A DNA stretch of 64,000 nt from Caulobacter sp. Root343. Lineage in GTDB: Bacteria; Pseudomonadota; Alphaproteobacteria; Caulobacterales; Caulobacteraceae. Position 1 is the stretch's first letter. Each line of letters starts with the position of its first letter. Location of the stretch: contig NZ_LMDF01000008.1 in NCBI RefSeq assembly GCF_001425745.1, forward strand, positions 253,535 to 317,534, read 5' to 3'. The notes beneath the pieces are model-generated. The model had not been told where the DNA came from and did no database searches. It saw only the letters and a list, made by a program, of their open reading frames with translations. Below, piece after piece: positions 43,710-52,574 of the stretch. A program made the position numbers and the translations under genes.

Positions 43710-44315
43710 TTAGGTCACAGTGGCGTGAGTGGCGACCATCGAGGTCCGCTTGGCGACCCGCTCAAACCAGTCCGAAAGCGCCGGACGGCCCGCCCGCCAG
43801 TCGCTGACCCGGCGCACGTCCTGATAGGCCAGTTGCACCGCCACCGCGATCTCGGCGATCTCGAACCGGTCGTGCGAGAGGCCGCCGTCCGCGAGGGCGG
43901 TCGTGAACAGGTCCAGGGCGGCGTCGACCGCGCGCTGCTGGCGCTCGAAGAGGTCGGGGCGATGCTCGCCCTCGGGGCGCATCCGCTCGCGGACGATCAA
44001 CACCGAGGCGTCACCCATGCCGTCGGCGGCGGCCTCGAGGGTCAGGGCCCGTCGGCGGGCCGGCTGCTCGGTCGGGATCAGGCGCGGCTCGGAAAGGCCA
44101 TCGACGAAATCGGCGATCACGCCGGAGTCGAACACCGTCTCGCCGTCCTCAAGGACCAGGGCCGGCACCTTGCACAGCGGGTTCTGGGCGCGAAGGCTCT
44201 CGTCCTGGAACGGCGCGACGATCTCCAGGGCGAACAGGTCCGAAAGCCCTTTTTCGAGGGCCATGACGCGGACCTTGCGCGCAAAGGGCGAAATTGGAGA
44301 GTAAAGGAGCCGCAT
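43710..44315 (-). CDS. Glutathione S-transferase family protein
   Basis: A protein of 201 residues: thioredoxin-like N-domain (LLYSPISPFARKVRVMA, cis-Pro in CKVPALVLEDGETVFDSGVI) and a helical C-domain. The Ser-Pro-Phe-Ala-Arg-Lys segment takes the place of the usual active-site Ser/Cys loop. It transfers or binds glutathione on an unknown substrate. Divergent from rdgB, with starts only 28 bases apart. Confidence 0.9.
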   Translation of the reverse strand: MRLLYSPISPFARKVRVMALEKGLSDLFALEIVAPFQDESLRAQNPLCKVPALVLEDGETVFDSGVIADFVDGLSEPRLIPTEQPARRRALTLEAAADGMGDASVLIVRERMRPEGEHRPDLFERQQRAVDAALDLFTTALADGGLSHDRFEIAEIAVAVQLAYQDVRRVSDWRAGRPALSDWFERVAKRTSMVATHATVT

Positions 44316-44343
44316 CGCGGTGATTGCTTTCAGGAGACGAGGA

Positions 44344-44946
44344 ATGGCGCTGAAGCTTGAAATGGGATCGAAGCTTGTGGCCGCCACCCACAATCCTGGC
44401 AAGGTCCCGGAAATCGCCGCCCTGCTGGATGGCCGCTTCGAGATCGTCACCGCCGGCCAGCTGGGCTTGCCCGAGCCGGACGAGACCGAGAGCACGTTCG
44501 TCGGCAACGCCTTGCTGAAAGCCCGCCACGCCGCCGACCTGTCCGGCCTGCCCGCCCTGGCCGACGACTCCGGCCTGTCGGTCAAGGCTCTGGACGGCGC
44601 GCCAGGCATCTATTCCGCCCGCTGGGCTGGTCCCACCAAGGACTTCGCCATGGCCATGAAGAAAGTCGAGGAACGGATCGAGGAGACGGGGTCGGAAGAC
44701 GTCTCGGCGTGGTTCACCTCGGCCTTGGCCGTGGCCTGGCCGAACGGTCCAGCCGTGGTGGTCGAGGGCCGGATCGACGGAACCCTGGTGTTCCCGGGCC
44801 GGGGAACGCGCGGCTTCGGCTACGATCCGATCTTCGTCCCCGAGGGCCATGAGACGACCTTCGGCGAGATGGAGTCGGCCGCCAAGGACGCCATGAGCCA
44901 TCGCGCCCGCGCCTTCGCCAAGCTGAAGGCGGCGCTGTTTGAGTGA
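44344..44946 (+). CDS. rdgB: Non-canonical purine NTP pyrophosphatase (RdgB/HAM1)
   Basis: A house-cleaning enzyme of 200 residues that hydrolyses dITP, XTP and similar nucleotides. Motifs THNPGKVPE, DDSGLSV, PGIYSARW, GRGTRGFGYDPIF and SHRARA are intact. The ATG with AGGAGACGAGGA just upstream is preferred; an ATG eight codons earlier lacks such a site. hemW starts inside its last codons. Confidence 0.95.
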   Translation: MALKLEMGSKLVAATHNPGKVPEIAALLDGRFEIVTAGQLGLPEPDETESTFVGNALLKARHAADLSGLPALADDSGLSVKALDGAPGIYSARWAGPTKDFAMAMKKVEERIEETGSEDVSAWFTSALAVAWPNGPAVVVEGRIDGTLVFPGRGTRGFGYDPIFVPEGHETTFGEMESAAKDAMSHRARAFAKLKAALFE

Positions 44947-46099
44947 CCCCGCCGGCGCGGGCACGGGCCTGGGCGTCTACGTCCATTGGCCCTACTGCGC
45001 GCGCATCTGTCCCTATTGCGACTTCAACGTCGTCCGCGACCGGGGCAAGACCGCCGAACAGGCGGCGCTGGCCGACGCCATTGTCGCCGACCTCGAAGCC
45101 CAGCGGGCGCTGACCGGCGACCAGGCCCTGCTGTCGATCTTCTTCGGCGGCGGCACGCCCTCGCTGATGGATCCCGCGCAAGTGGCGCGGGTGATCGAGA
45201 CCGCCAAGCGCCTGTGGTCGCCGACCGCGGGCCTCGAGATCAGCCTCGAGGCCAACCCCACCGACGCCGAGGCCGGGCGCTTCGAGGCCCTGGCGGATGC
45301 GGGGGTCCAGCGGCTGTCGCTGGGCGTCCAGGCGCTGGACGACGAGTCGCTGAAAGCCCTGGGCCGCAATCACGACGCCGGCGCCGCGCGGCGAGCGATC
45401 GTTGCGGCGGCGAAGGCCTTTCCGCGCCTGTCGATCGACTTGATCTACGCCCGCCCCGGCCAGACCGATGCGGCGTGGCGCGCCGAGCTGTCCGAGGCCA
45501 TCGCCATGGGTCCCGAGCACGTCTCGCCCTACCAGCTGACCATCGAGACCGGCACCGCCTTCGACCGCGCGGTCGGACGCGGAACCCTGAAGGTCCCCGA
45601 CGAGGATCTGGCCGCCACTCTGTTCGAGACCACGCAAGAGGTGCTGGAGGCGGCCGGCTTCGACGCGTACGAGGTCTCAAACCACGCCAAGGGTCCGGCC
45701 GCCCGCTCGCGCCACAACCTCGTCTACTGGCGCGGCCGCGACTATGTCGGCGCCGGCCCCGGCGCGCACGGACGCTTGTCCCTGCCTGAAGGCCGCGCGG
45801 CGACGGTGGCCCGGCGCGGAATCAAGGACTACGTCACCGCCGTCGCGGAAACCGGCGTCGGCTTCGACCGCGAGATCCTGACGCCCGAGGAAGCGGCCGA
45901 AGAGCGCCTCGTCCTGGGCCTGCGCATCGACGACGGCGTCGGCTTCGACGAAATGACCCCGCTGGGCCTCGCGCCCGACCTGCCAAAAGTCCGCGATCTG
46001 GTCGAGGCGGGTCTGCTGGCCGACGACGCCAAACGATTGCGCGCGACCCGCGCCGGGCGTCTGGTGCTGGACCGGCTGACAGGGACGCTCGCGACCTGA
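44939..46099 (+). CDS. hemW: Radical SAM heme chaperone HemW
   Basis: A radical SAM protein of 386 residues, long confused with HemN. The iron-sulfur motif is Cys20, Cys24, Cys27 (CARICPYC). The fourth Cys of true HemN (CxxxCxxCxC) is replaced by Phe-Asn, which supports HemW. It inserts heme into respiratory enzymes. TTG start overlapping the rdgB end by eight bases, which points to coupled translation. Confidence 0.92.
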   Translation: MSDPAGAGTGLGVYVHWPYCARICPYCDFNVVRDRGKTAEQAALADAIVADLEAQRALTGDQALLSIFFGGGTPSLMDPAQVARVIETAKRLWSPTAGLEISLEANPTDAEAGRFEALADAGVQRLSLGVQALDDESLKALGRNHDAGAARRAIVAAAKAFPRLSIDLIYARPGQTDAAWRAELSEAIAMGPEHVSPYQLTIETGTAFDRAVGRGTLKVPDEDLAATLFETTQEVLEAAGFDAYEVSNHAKGPAARSRHNLVYWRGRDYVGAGPGAHGRLSLPEGRAATVARRGIKDYVTAVAETGVGFDREILTPEEAAEERLVLGLRIDDGVGFDEMTPLGLAPDLPKVRDLVEAGLLADDAKRLRATRAGRLVLDRLTGTLAT

Positions 46100-46129
46100 T
46101 ATGCATTTGCTTCGCAAGCGAAAGGACGC

Positions 46130-47023
46130 GTGATTTTGAGCCGCCAGCTTCCCCCGCCAGCCTTGTCCGACGCGCCCCTGGCGCCCGGCCTCTATCTGGT
46201 GGCGACGCCGATCGGCAATCTGCGCGACATCACCCTGCGAGCGCTGGACGTGCTGGCCGCCTGTGACGTGCTGCTGGCCGAGGACACCCGCGTCACCGGC
46301 AAGCTGCTGGCCGCCTACGGCATCCGCACCAAGCTTGAGCGCCACGACGAGCACGTGGCCGAGCGGGCCATTCCCGGCGTCCTCGCGCGGCTGGAAGCCG
46401 GCGAGCGCGTGGCCCTGGTCTCGGACGCCGGCACCCCGATGGTCTCCGACCCCGGCTACCGCCTGGCCCGCGAGGCGATCGCCGCCGGCCATCCCGTGAT
46501 CCCGATCCCCGGCGCCTCGGCGGTCCTGGCGGCCCTGACCTTGGCCGGCCTGCCCACCGACCGCTTCCTGTTCGCCGGCTTCCCGCCGCCCAAGAGCGCC
46601 GCGCGGCGGACCTTCCTGGAAGAATTCGCCAACACCCGCGCCACCCTGATCTTCTACGAGGGCGGCTCGCGGGTCGATGACTGCCTCGCCGACATGGCCG
46701 CCGTGTTCGGCGGCGCGCGGCAGGCCGCGGTCTGCCGTGAACTGACCAAGCTCTATGAGACCTGCATACGCGGGACGCTGGACGACCTGGCCGCCGATCC
46801 GCGCTTCGAAGCCCCCAAGGGCGAGATCGTCATCCTGGTCGGGCCGGGCAGCGAGAAGCTCGCGACCGCCGACGACGCCGAGGCCGCGTTGCGCGAGGCC
46901 ATGGCCCGGCTGCCGCTGGGCGAGGCCGCCTCCGAGGTGGCCAAGGCCCTGGGCCTCTCGCGCAAGGATCTCTATCGCCAAGCGCTCTCCATGAAGGAAC
47001 TGGCCATGAAGGAGCAGGCCTGA
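46130..47023 (+). CDS. rsmI: 16S rRNA (cytidine-1402-2'-O)-methyltransferase
   Basis: A ribosomal RNA methyltransferase of 297 residues. TP-methylase fold: LYLVATPIGNLRDITLRALDVL, LLAEDTRVT, ALVSDAGTPMVSDPG, VIPIPGASAVLAAL. GTG start with a GGA site. Its stop touches the next start (TGATG), and the following yraN is its common neighbour across bacteria. Confidence 0.95.
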   Translation: MILSRQLPPPALSDAPLAPGLYLVATPIGNLRDITLRALDVLAACDVLLAEDTRVTGKLLAAYGIRTKLERHDEHVAERAIPGVLARLEAGERVALVSDAGTPMVSDPGYRLAREAIAAGHPVIPIPGASAVLAALTLAGLPTDRFLFAGFPPPKSAARRTFLEEFANTRATLIFYEGGSRVDDCLADMAAVFGGARQAAVCRELTKLYETCIRGTLDDLAADPRFEAPKGEIVILVGPGSEKLATADDAEAALREAMARLPLGEAASEVAKALGLSRKDLYRQALSMKELAMKEQA

Positions 47024-47415
47024 TGACGGCCGGCGTCCGTCAGGCGCGGGGCGCCGCGGCCCGCAAGCTCGGTCGTCGGGCCGAGGTGCTGGCGGCGCTG
47101 TGGCTGATGGCCAAGGGCTACCGGATCCTGGGTTTCCGCCTCGCGACCCCGCTCGGCGAAATCGATCTGCTGGCGCAACGCGGACGGGTCCTGGCCGTTG
47201 TCGAGGTCAAGCAACGGGCCACGATCGAGGACGCCCTGGACGCCGTGACGCCGACCCAACGCGACCGCCTGCGCCGCGCCGCCGCCCATCTCAGCGCGCA
47301 CCGCGCCGGCCTGCGCGACCTCCTCGTGCGGCTCGACCTGATCGCCCTGGCGCCAGGCCGGCCGCCGCGCCATCTGCCCGATGCCTGGCCAGACGGCTTC
47401 CGGATGGGGGCGTGA
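47023..47415 (+). CDS. yraN: YraN family (UPF0102) putative endonuclease
   Basis: A protein of 130 residues with a Holliday-junction-resolvase-like fold: GEIDLLAQ and VVEVKQR carry the Glu/Asp-Glu-Lys residues of a PD-(D/E)xK nuclease. The biological substrate is not established. It overlaps the rsmI stop by one base. Confidence 0.9.
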   Translation: MTAGVRQARGAAARKLGRRAEVLAALWLMAKGYRILGFRLATPLGEIDLLAQRGRVLAVVEVKQRATIEDALDAVTPTQRDRLRRAAAHLSAHRAGLRDLLVRLDLIALAPGRPPRHLPDAWPDGFRMGA

Positions 47416-47416
47416 G

Positions 47417-48232
47417 ATGACGCGCGACGAGGCCGAAGAGATCCTGACCAAGGCCGGCGAGGCCCCGGACGAGACCTTCCCGCTATTCCACGCCGCCTTG
47501 GCCTGCGCCGTCCACGACGATCCCAGCCGCGACACCACCCCGGCCGTCGCCCTGGCGCATGACGCCGTCGACCGCCTGCGCCGTCGCGTGGAGGCCGAGT
47601 CGCCTGAAGAGGCCGTGGCCGAGACTCTGGCGGGCGACCTGCGCCTGACCGGCGACGTCCTGACCTACGACCATCCCGACAACGCCGACATCATCGCCAT
47701 CGCCGAGCGCCGCAAGGGCTTGCCGGTGGCTCTGGGCGTCTTCTACCTGCACGCCGCCCGCGAGGTGGGGCTGGAGCTGTACGGCGTCGACTTCCCCGGC
47801 CACTTCCTGCTGCGCATCGAGACCGAGGAGGGTCCGCTGGCGCTCGATCCGTTCAGCGAGGGCCGGGTGGTGCTGCCGTCGGAGCTGTCGCGGCGCGCCC
47901 TGCGCACCGGCCTGATGCCCGACGTCGCTTCGCGGCTGGAGCTGCTGATGGCCCCGATCTCGGACCGCGCCGTGCTGATCCGCCTGCAGAACAACATCTT
48001 CGCCCGCGCCCAGCAGGCCAAGGACTGGCCCCGCGCCGAGCGCTCGGCCCTGCGCCGCGCCCTGCTCAATCCCAACGACCACCGCCCCTGGCTGGACGTC
48101 GCCGCCGCCCGCGAGGGCCAAGGCGCCCTGGCCGGCGCCCTGCAGGCTCTCTCCCGCGCCCAGACCCTGGACGGCGGCCAGGCCATCGCGGCTCGAGCCG
48201 CACGCGAACGCATGCGGCTCAGACTCAACTAA
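47417..48232 (+). CDS. SirB1-like transglutaminase-family protein with TPR end
   Basis: A protein of 271 residues. The SirB1 N-domain and transglutaminase-like core (ERRKGLPVALGVFYLHAARE, YGVDFPGHFLLRI) end in a TPR-like part (LRRALLNPNDHRPWLDVAAA). The Cys of active transglutaminases is absent, as usual for this family. Function unknown. The start lies two bases after yraN. A near copy of its last ten codons follows after the stop. Confidence 0.87.
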   Translation: MTRDEAEEILTKAGEAPDETFPLFHAALACAVHDDPSRDTTPAVALAHDAVDRLRRRVEAESPEEAVAETLAGDLRLTGDVLTYDHPDNADIIAIAERRKGLPVALGVFYLHAAREVGLELYGVDFPGHFLLRIETEEGPLALDPFSEGRVVLPSELSRRALRTGLMPDVASRLELLMAPISDRAVLIRLQNNIFARAQQAKDWPRAERSALRRALLNPNDHRPWLDVAAAREGQGALAGALQALSRAQTLDGGQAIAARAARERMRLRLN

Positions 48233-48242
48233 GGAATGGGCG

Positions 48243-48275
48243 GCGCGAGAACGGATGCGGTTGAGGCTGAACTAG
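48243..48275 (+). pseudogene. Duplicate of the end of the SirB1-like gene
   Basis: Eleven codons that encode the same ten residues and stop (ARERMRLRLN, stop) as the gene just upstream ends with, but shifted by 43 bases and out of frame with it. The two DNA copies differ at eight of 33 positions, all silent. It has no start of its own. Best read as the remnant of a displaced allele. Confidence 0.7.
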
Positions 48276-48346
48276 GCGCTCTACGGTTGGACGAAGGCGG
48301 AAGAACGCCTAACTAAGCCGTCGCGTCCAGAACCCCAGGAGTCCCC

Positions 48347-49300
48347 ATGTCGCTGCGAGTCGCCGTCCAGATGGATCCCGTCCTGGGGATCAACATCGAT
48401 ACCGACACGACCTTCCTGATGATGATGGAGGCCCAGAACCGCGGGCACAAACTGTGGTTCTACACCCCCGACAAGCTGTCGCTGGAGGACGGCCGGGTGT
48501 TCGCCCGCGCCCAACCGCTGGAGGTGTTCGCCGAGAAGGGCGCCCACGCCAAGCTGGGCGAGACCGTGCTGCTGGACATGAAGGACGACGTCGACGTCGT
48601 CTTGATGCGCCAGGATCCGCCGTTCGACATGGCCTACATCACCGCCACCCACTTCCTGGAGAAGGTGCATCCCCACACCCTGGTGGTGAACAACCCGGCC
48701 GAGGTCCGCAACGCGCCCGAGAAGCTGTTCGTCACCGATTTTCCGGGCGTGCAGCCGCCGACCCTGATCACCAGTGACCACGAGGCGATCTACGATTTCC
48801 GCGCCCGCCATGGCGACATCGTGCTGAAGCCCCTCTACGGCGGCGGCGGCTCGGGCGTGGCGCGGCTGCTGGCCGACGACCCCAATCTCGACGCCCTGCT
48901 GGAACTGCACGCCATGATCGGTCGCGAGCAGGTCATCGCCCAGAAATTCGTCCCGGCCGTCAGCAAGGGCGACAAGCGCGTCCTGCTGGTCGACGGCGAG
49001 CCGGTGGGGGCCATCAACCGCGTGCCGGCCACCGGCCAGGTGCGGTCCAACCTGCGGGTCGGCGGCCGCGCCGAGGCGGTCGAGCTGACCGCCCGCGACC
49101 TCGAACTCTGCAAGATCATCGGGCCCGAACTAAAACGCCGTGGACTGATCTTTGTCGGCATCGACATCATCGGCGAGTACCTGACCGAGATCAACGTCAC
49201 CTCGCCGACCGGCGCGCAACAGCTGAAGCGATTTACCGGCATCGACGCGGCGGCTGTACTTTGGGGTCGGATAGACGACATTCGCCGCAACGGTGGGTAA
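48347..49300 (+). CDS. gshB: Glutathione synthase
   Basis: The second enzyme of glutathione synthesis, ATP-grasp family, 317 residues. Landmarks: MDPVLGINIDTDTTFLMMMEAQ, RQDPPFDMAYI, the PLYGGGGSGVARL nucleotide loop and ITEINVTSPTGAQ-like end. AGGAG seven bases before the ATG. Confidence 0.96.
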   Translation: MSLRVAVQMDPVLGINIDTDTTFLMMMEAQNRGHKLWFYTPDKLSLEDGRVFARAQPLEVFAEKGAHAKLGETVLLDMKDDVDVVLMRQDPPFDMAYITATHFLEKVHPHTLVVNNPAEVRNAPEKLFVTDFPGVQPPTLITSDHEAIYDFRARHGDIVLKPLYGGGGSGVARLLADDPNLDALLELHAMIGREQVIAQKFVPAVSKGDKRVLLVDGEPVGAINRVPATGQVRSNLRVGGRAEAVELTARDLELCKIIGPELKRRGLIFVGIDIIGEYLTEINVTSPTGAQQLKRFTGIDAAAVLWGRIDDIRRNGG

Positions 49301-49409
49301 CTCTGCGTAAAGACGGCGACTTCCCGAAACGTTCGTTTTTCGTTCTTGCTCCATTTCCAAAGCTATGCTGCTTCTTGTGGATAAAGTCGATTGTCCATGA
49401 GGGGTTTGG

Positions 49410-50945
49410 ATGGCCGCCAGGGTTGTCACCGTCGCGTTCGAAGGCGTCGAGGCCCGACGCGTCGACGTCGAGGTGCAGCTGACCACGGGTCAGCACGCCT
49501 TCGTGGTCGTCGGCCTCGCCGACAAGGCGGTCGCCGAGAGCCGTGAGCGGGTGCGCGGCGCCTTCGCGGGCCTGGGCCTCTCCCTGCCCGGCAAGCGCAT
49601 CGTCGCCAACCTGGCCCCGGCCGACATGCCCAAGGAGGGCACGCACTTCGACTTGCCGATCGCCCTGGCGGTGATGGCGGCCCTGGGCGTCATCCCGCTG
49701 GACGCGCTCGACGGCTGGGCGGCCATGGGCGAGCTCTCGCTGGACGGCCGCATCGTGCCTGCCGCTGGGGCCTTGCCGGCGGCGATGGCGGCCGGCGCCA
49801 TGGACCTCGGCCTGATCTGCCCGGAGGCGTCCGGTCCGGAAGCGGCCTGGGCGGGCGGCACGCGGATCCTGGCCCCGCGCTCGCTGGTCTCGCTGATCAA
49901 CCATTTCCGGGGCAGCCAGATCCTGTCGGCCCCGACACCAGGCCCGATCGTCGAGGGCGAGCGACCCAAGGACCTGCGCGACGTCAAGGGCCAGGAGCAC
50001 GCCAAGCGCGCGCTCGAGATCGCCGCGGCCGGCGGCCACAACCTGCTGTTCGTCGGCCCGCCGGGCTCGGGCAAGTCGATGCTGGCCCAGCGCCTGCCAG
50101 GCCTCTTGCCGCCACTGACCTCGACAGAGCTGCTGGAGACCTCGATGGTCCATTCGGTGGCCGGGCTGATCGCTCGGGGGACCTTGACCCGCGCCCGGCC
50201 CTTCCGATCGCCGCATCACAGCGCCAGCATGGCCGCCCTGACCGGCGGCGGCCACCGCGCCAAGCCGGGCGAGGTCTCGCTGGCCCACAATGGCGTGCTG
50301 TTCCTGGACGAGCTTCCCGAGTTCGGTGTCCAGGCCCTGGACAGCCTGCGCGGGCCGCTGGAGACGGGCGAGGTGATGGTCGCGCGGGCCAACGCCCACG
50401 TGCGCTATCCGGCCCGCGTGCAGTTGGTCGCGGCGATGAACCCCTGCCGCTGCGGCCATGGCGGCGCCGGCCGAGGCTATTGCGGCAAGGCTCCGCGTTG
50501 CCAGAAGGACTATCAGGGCCGCGTCTCGGGCCCGCTGATGGACCGCATCGACCTGGCCGTCGATATGCCCGCCGTCACCGCCGCCGACCTGTCCCTGCCG
50601 CCACCCGCCGAGGGCTCGGCCGAGGTCGCCGCGCGAGTGGCCCGGGCTCGGGCTCTGCAACTCAATCGCGCCGAGGACCTGGAAGAGGCTGACGGCCTGA
50701 ACGGCCGCGCCGAGGGCGCCTTCCTGGAGAAGATCGCCGGCCTGGACGAGCCGGGCCGCGCCCTGCTGGCCCGCGCCGCCGAGGCCGGCCGGATCAGCGC
50801 CCGGGGCTGGACTCGCGTGCTGCGCCTGGCCCGCACCATCGCCGACCTGGAGGGCGCCGACAGCGTCAAACGCGTCCACGTCGCCGAGGCCTTGGCCCAC
50901 CGGCGTACGACAACCGCGCCCGGGGAGGAAACGCTTCCGGCTTGA
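49410..50945 (+). CDS. comM: YifB/ComM family AAA ATPase
   Basis: A protein of 511 residues: N-terminal Lon-like ChlI domain (about 1-125), a Mg-chelatase-type AAA module with Walker A GPPGSGKSML (about 213-222) and Walker B VLFLDELPEF, and a C-terminal Mg_chelatase_C domain with CRCGHGG...GKAPRC zinc-type cysteines. ComM is a helicase that aids branch migration during natural transformation in other bacteria; a similar recombination role is likely. Confidence 0.92.
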   Translation: MAARVVTVAFEGVEARRVDVEVQLTTGQHAFVVVGLADKAVAESRERVRGAFAGLGLSLPGKRIVANLAPADMPKEGTHFDLPIALAVMAALGVIPLDALDGWAAMGELSLDGRIVPAAGALPAAMAAGAMDLGLICPEASGPEAAWAGGTRILAPRSLVSLINHFRGSQILSAPTPGPIVEGERPKDLRDVKGQEHAKRALEIAAAGGHNLLFVGPPGSGKSMLAQRLPGLLPPLTSTELLETSMVHSVAGLIARGTLTRARPFRSPHHSASMAALTGGGHRAKPGEVSLAHNGVLFLDELPEFGVQALDSLRGPLETGEVMVARANAHVRYPARVQLVAAMNPCRCGHGGAGRGYCGKAPRCQKDYQGRVSGPLMDRIDLAVDMPAVTAADLSLPPPAEGSAEVAARVARARALQLNRAEDLEEADGLNGRAEGAFLEKIAGLDEPGRALLARAAEAGRISARGWTRVLRLARTIADLEGADSVKRVHVAEALAHRRTTTAPGEETLPA

Positions 50946-50981
50946 CCGGCCGTTAAGTCGCGCCGGCTAGGATCCCCGGTC

Positions 50982-52538
50982 ATGAGCGACCCCAAAACCA
51001 AAGATGGGCGACCCGGCGTCACGCCCGAGCAGCTGGCCACCTTGAGCCACGAGTTCCGCACCCCGTTGAACGGCGTGCTGGGCATGGCGCGCCTGCTGGA
51101 AAACACCAAGCTGACGGCCGAGCAGCGGTCGTACGTCACCGCCCTGCGCGAGAGCGGCGACCACCTGCTGTCGCTGGTCAACGACGTGCTGCACTTCGCC
51201 CGCCTCGGCGCGGCCTCGATCGAGCTCAGCCTCGCACCCGTGGACATCGAGGGCCTGTTGCGCCAGGTCGCCGAACTGATGAGCCCGCGCGCCCACGAGA
51301 AGGGCGTTGAGATCGCCTGGGCCCTGCCCTCGCCCCTGCCGACCATCCGCGCCGACGAAGGCCGCCTGCGCCAGATCCTGCTGAACTTCGCCGGCAACGC
51401 CGTGAAGTTCACCGAAGCCGGCGGCGTGCTGCTGTCGGCGACGGCCATGGAAGGCGGCCGCATCCGCTTTTCGGTGGCCGACACCGGGCCAGGTGTCGCG
51501 CCCGAGGCGCGAACCCGCATCTTCGAAGCCTTCGTGCAGACCGACATCACCCACGCCACCCAGCTCGGCGGCGCCGGCCTGGGCTTGGCCATCGTCGCGC
51601 GGCTGGCCAGCGCCATGGACGGCGAGATCGGGGTCGGCGGCGAGCTGGGCCAGGGCGCCGAGTTCTGGTTCGAGGCGCCATTTGAAATAGCCGCCCCCGC
51701 CCTCCGGGCGGCGCCGCTGGAAGGCCGGTGCGTGGCCATCGCCTCGCCCAACGCCATCGTCCGCGCCGCCACAGCGCGCCAGATCGAGGCCGCGGGCGGC
51801 CGCGCCTTCGCCGCCGTCGACATCGCCTCGGCCCTGTCCGGAGCGCCTGCCGACGCCGTCCTGCTGATCGACGCCGCCCTGGCGGGTCCGCGCGGCGCGC
51901 TCAAGCCGCCGGCCGGCCGCAAGGCCGTGGTGCTGCTGACGCCCGAGCAGCGCGATCGCATCGACCGTCTGAAGGCCGCTGGCTTCAGCGGCTACCTGAT
52001 CAAGCCATTGCGCGCCGCCTCCCTGGTCGCCCAGGTGCTGCGGGCCAGCGTCGCTCATGGCCACGAGGACGCCGCCTCGGCCGAAGAGCCCGCCCATGAC
52101 GATCGCATCGCCGGCGCCGTCGCCCACGGGGTGCGCGTGCTGCTGGCCGAGGACAATCCGATCAACGCCCTGCTGGCCCGCACCCTGCTGGAGCGCGAAG
52201 GCTGCAAGGTCGACCGCGTCGCCGACGGCGAACAGGCGGTGGCCGCCGCCGTGGCCGGGGCCTACGACCTGATCCTGATGGACCTGCGCATGCCGGGCCT
52301 GTCCGGCGTCGAGGCCGCCAGGGCCCTGCGCGCCAAGGGCGTCGCCGCGCCGATCGCGGCCCTGACCGCCGACGCCTTCGACGAGGACAAGCGCGCCTGC
52401 CTGGCCGCCGGCATGGACGACTTCCTGGTCAAGCCTCTCACGCAGGAAGCCCTGCGCGATGCTCTCAAGCGCTGGACGACCGGCGGCGCGTCCTCCGGCT
52501 GGACGAAAACCTCGGCGCGGGCCAAGGTCGCCTCCTGA
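50982..52538 (+). CDS. shkA: ShkA: c-di-GMP gated hybrid histidine kinase
   Basis: A cytosolic kinase of 518 residues. HisKA with His23 (LSHEFRTPLNG), HATPase with NFAGNAVKF and GGAGLGLAI, a pseudo-receiver REC1 (about 248-355) without a phospho-acceptor pocket, a linker with the Asp373-Asp374-Arg375 lock, and REC2 with Asp434. The c-di-GMP contacts I recall from C. crescentus ShkA (Arg324, Tyr338, Ile340, Pro342, Arg344, Ser347, Gln351) all match, at the same numbering; the lock and acceptor are shifted by four. There ShkA phosphorylates ShpA and then TacA to drive stalk genes. It starts 36 bases after comM. Confidence 0.92.
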   Translation: MSDPKTKDGRPGVTPEQLATLSHEFRTPLNGVLGMARLLENTKLTAEQRSYVTALRESGDHLLSLVNDVLHFARLGAASIELSLAPVDIEGLLRQVAELMSPRAHEKGVEIAWALPSPLPTIRADEGRLRQILLNFAGNAVKFTEAGGVLLSATAMEGGRIRFSVADTGPGVAPEARTRIFEAFVQTDITHATQLGGAGLGLAIVARLASAMDGEIGVGGELGQGAEFWFEAPFEIAAPALRAAPLEGRCVAIASPNAIVRAATARQIEAAGGRAFAAVDIASALSGAPADAVLLIDAALAGPRGALKPPAGRKAVVLLTPEQRDRIDRLKAAGFSGYLIKPLRAASLVAQVLRASVAHGHEDAASAEEPAHDDRIAGAVAHGVRVLLAEDNPINALLARTLLEREGCKVDRVADGEQAVAAAVAGAYDLILMDLRMPGLSGVEAARALRAKGVAAPIAALTADAFDEDKRACLAAGMDDFLVKPLTQEALRDALKRWTTGGASSGWTKTSARAKVAS

Positions 52539-52574
52539 TTTCGGAGGGGGCCCGCGCTCGCGCGGGGACGACGC

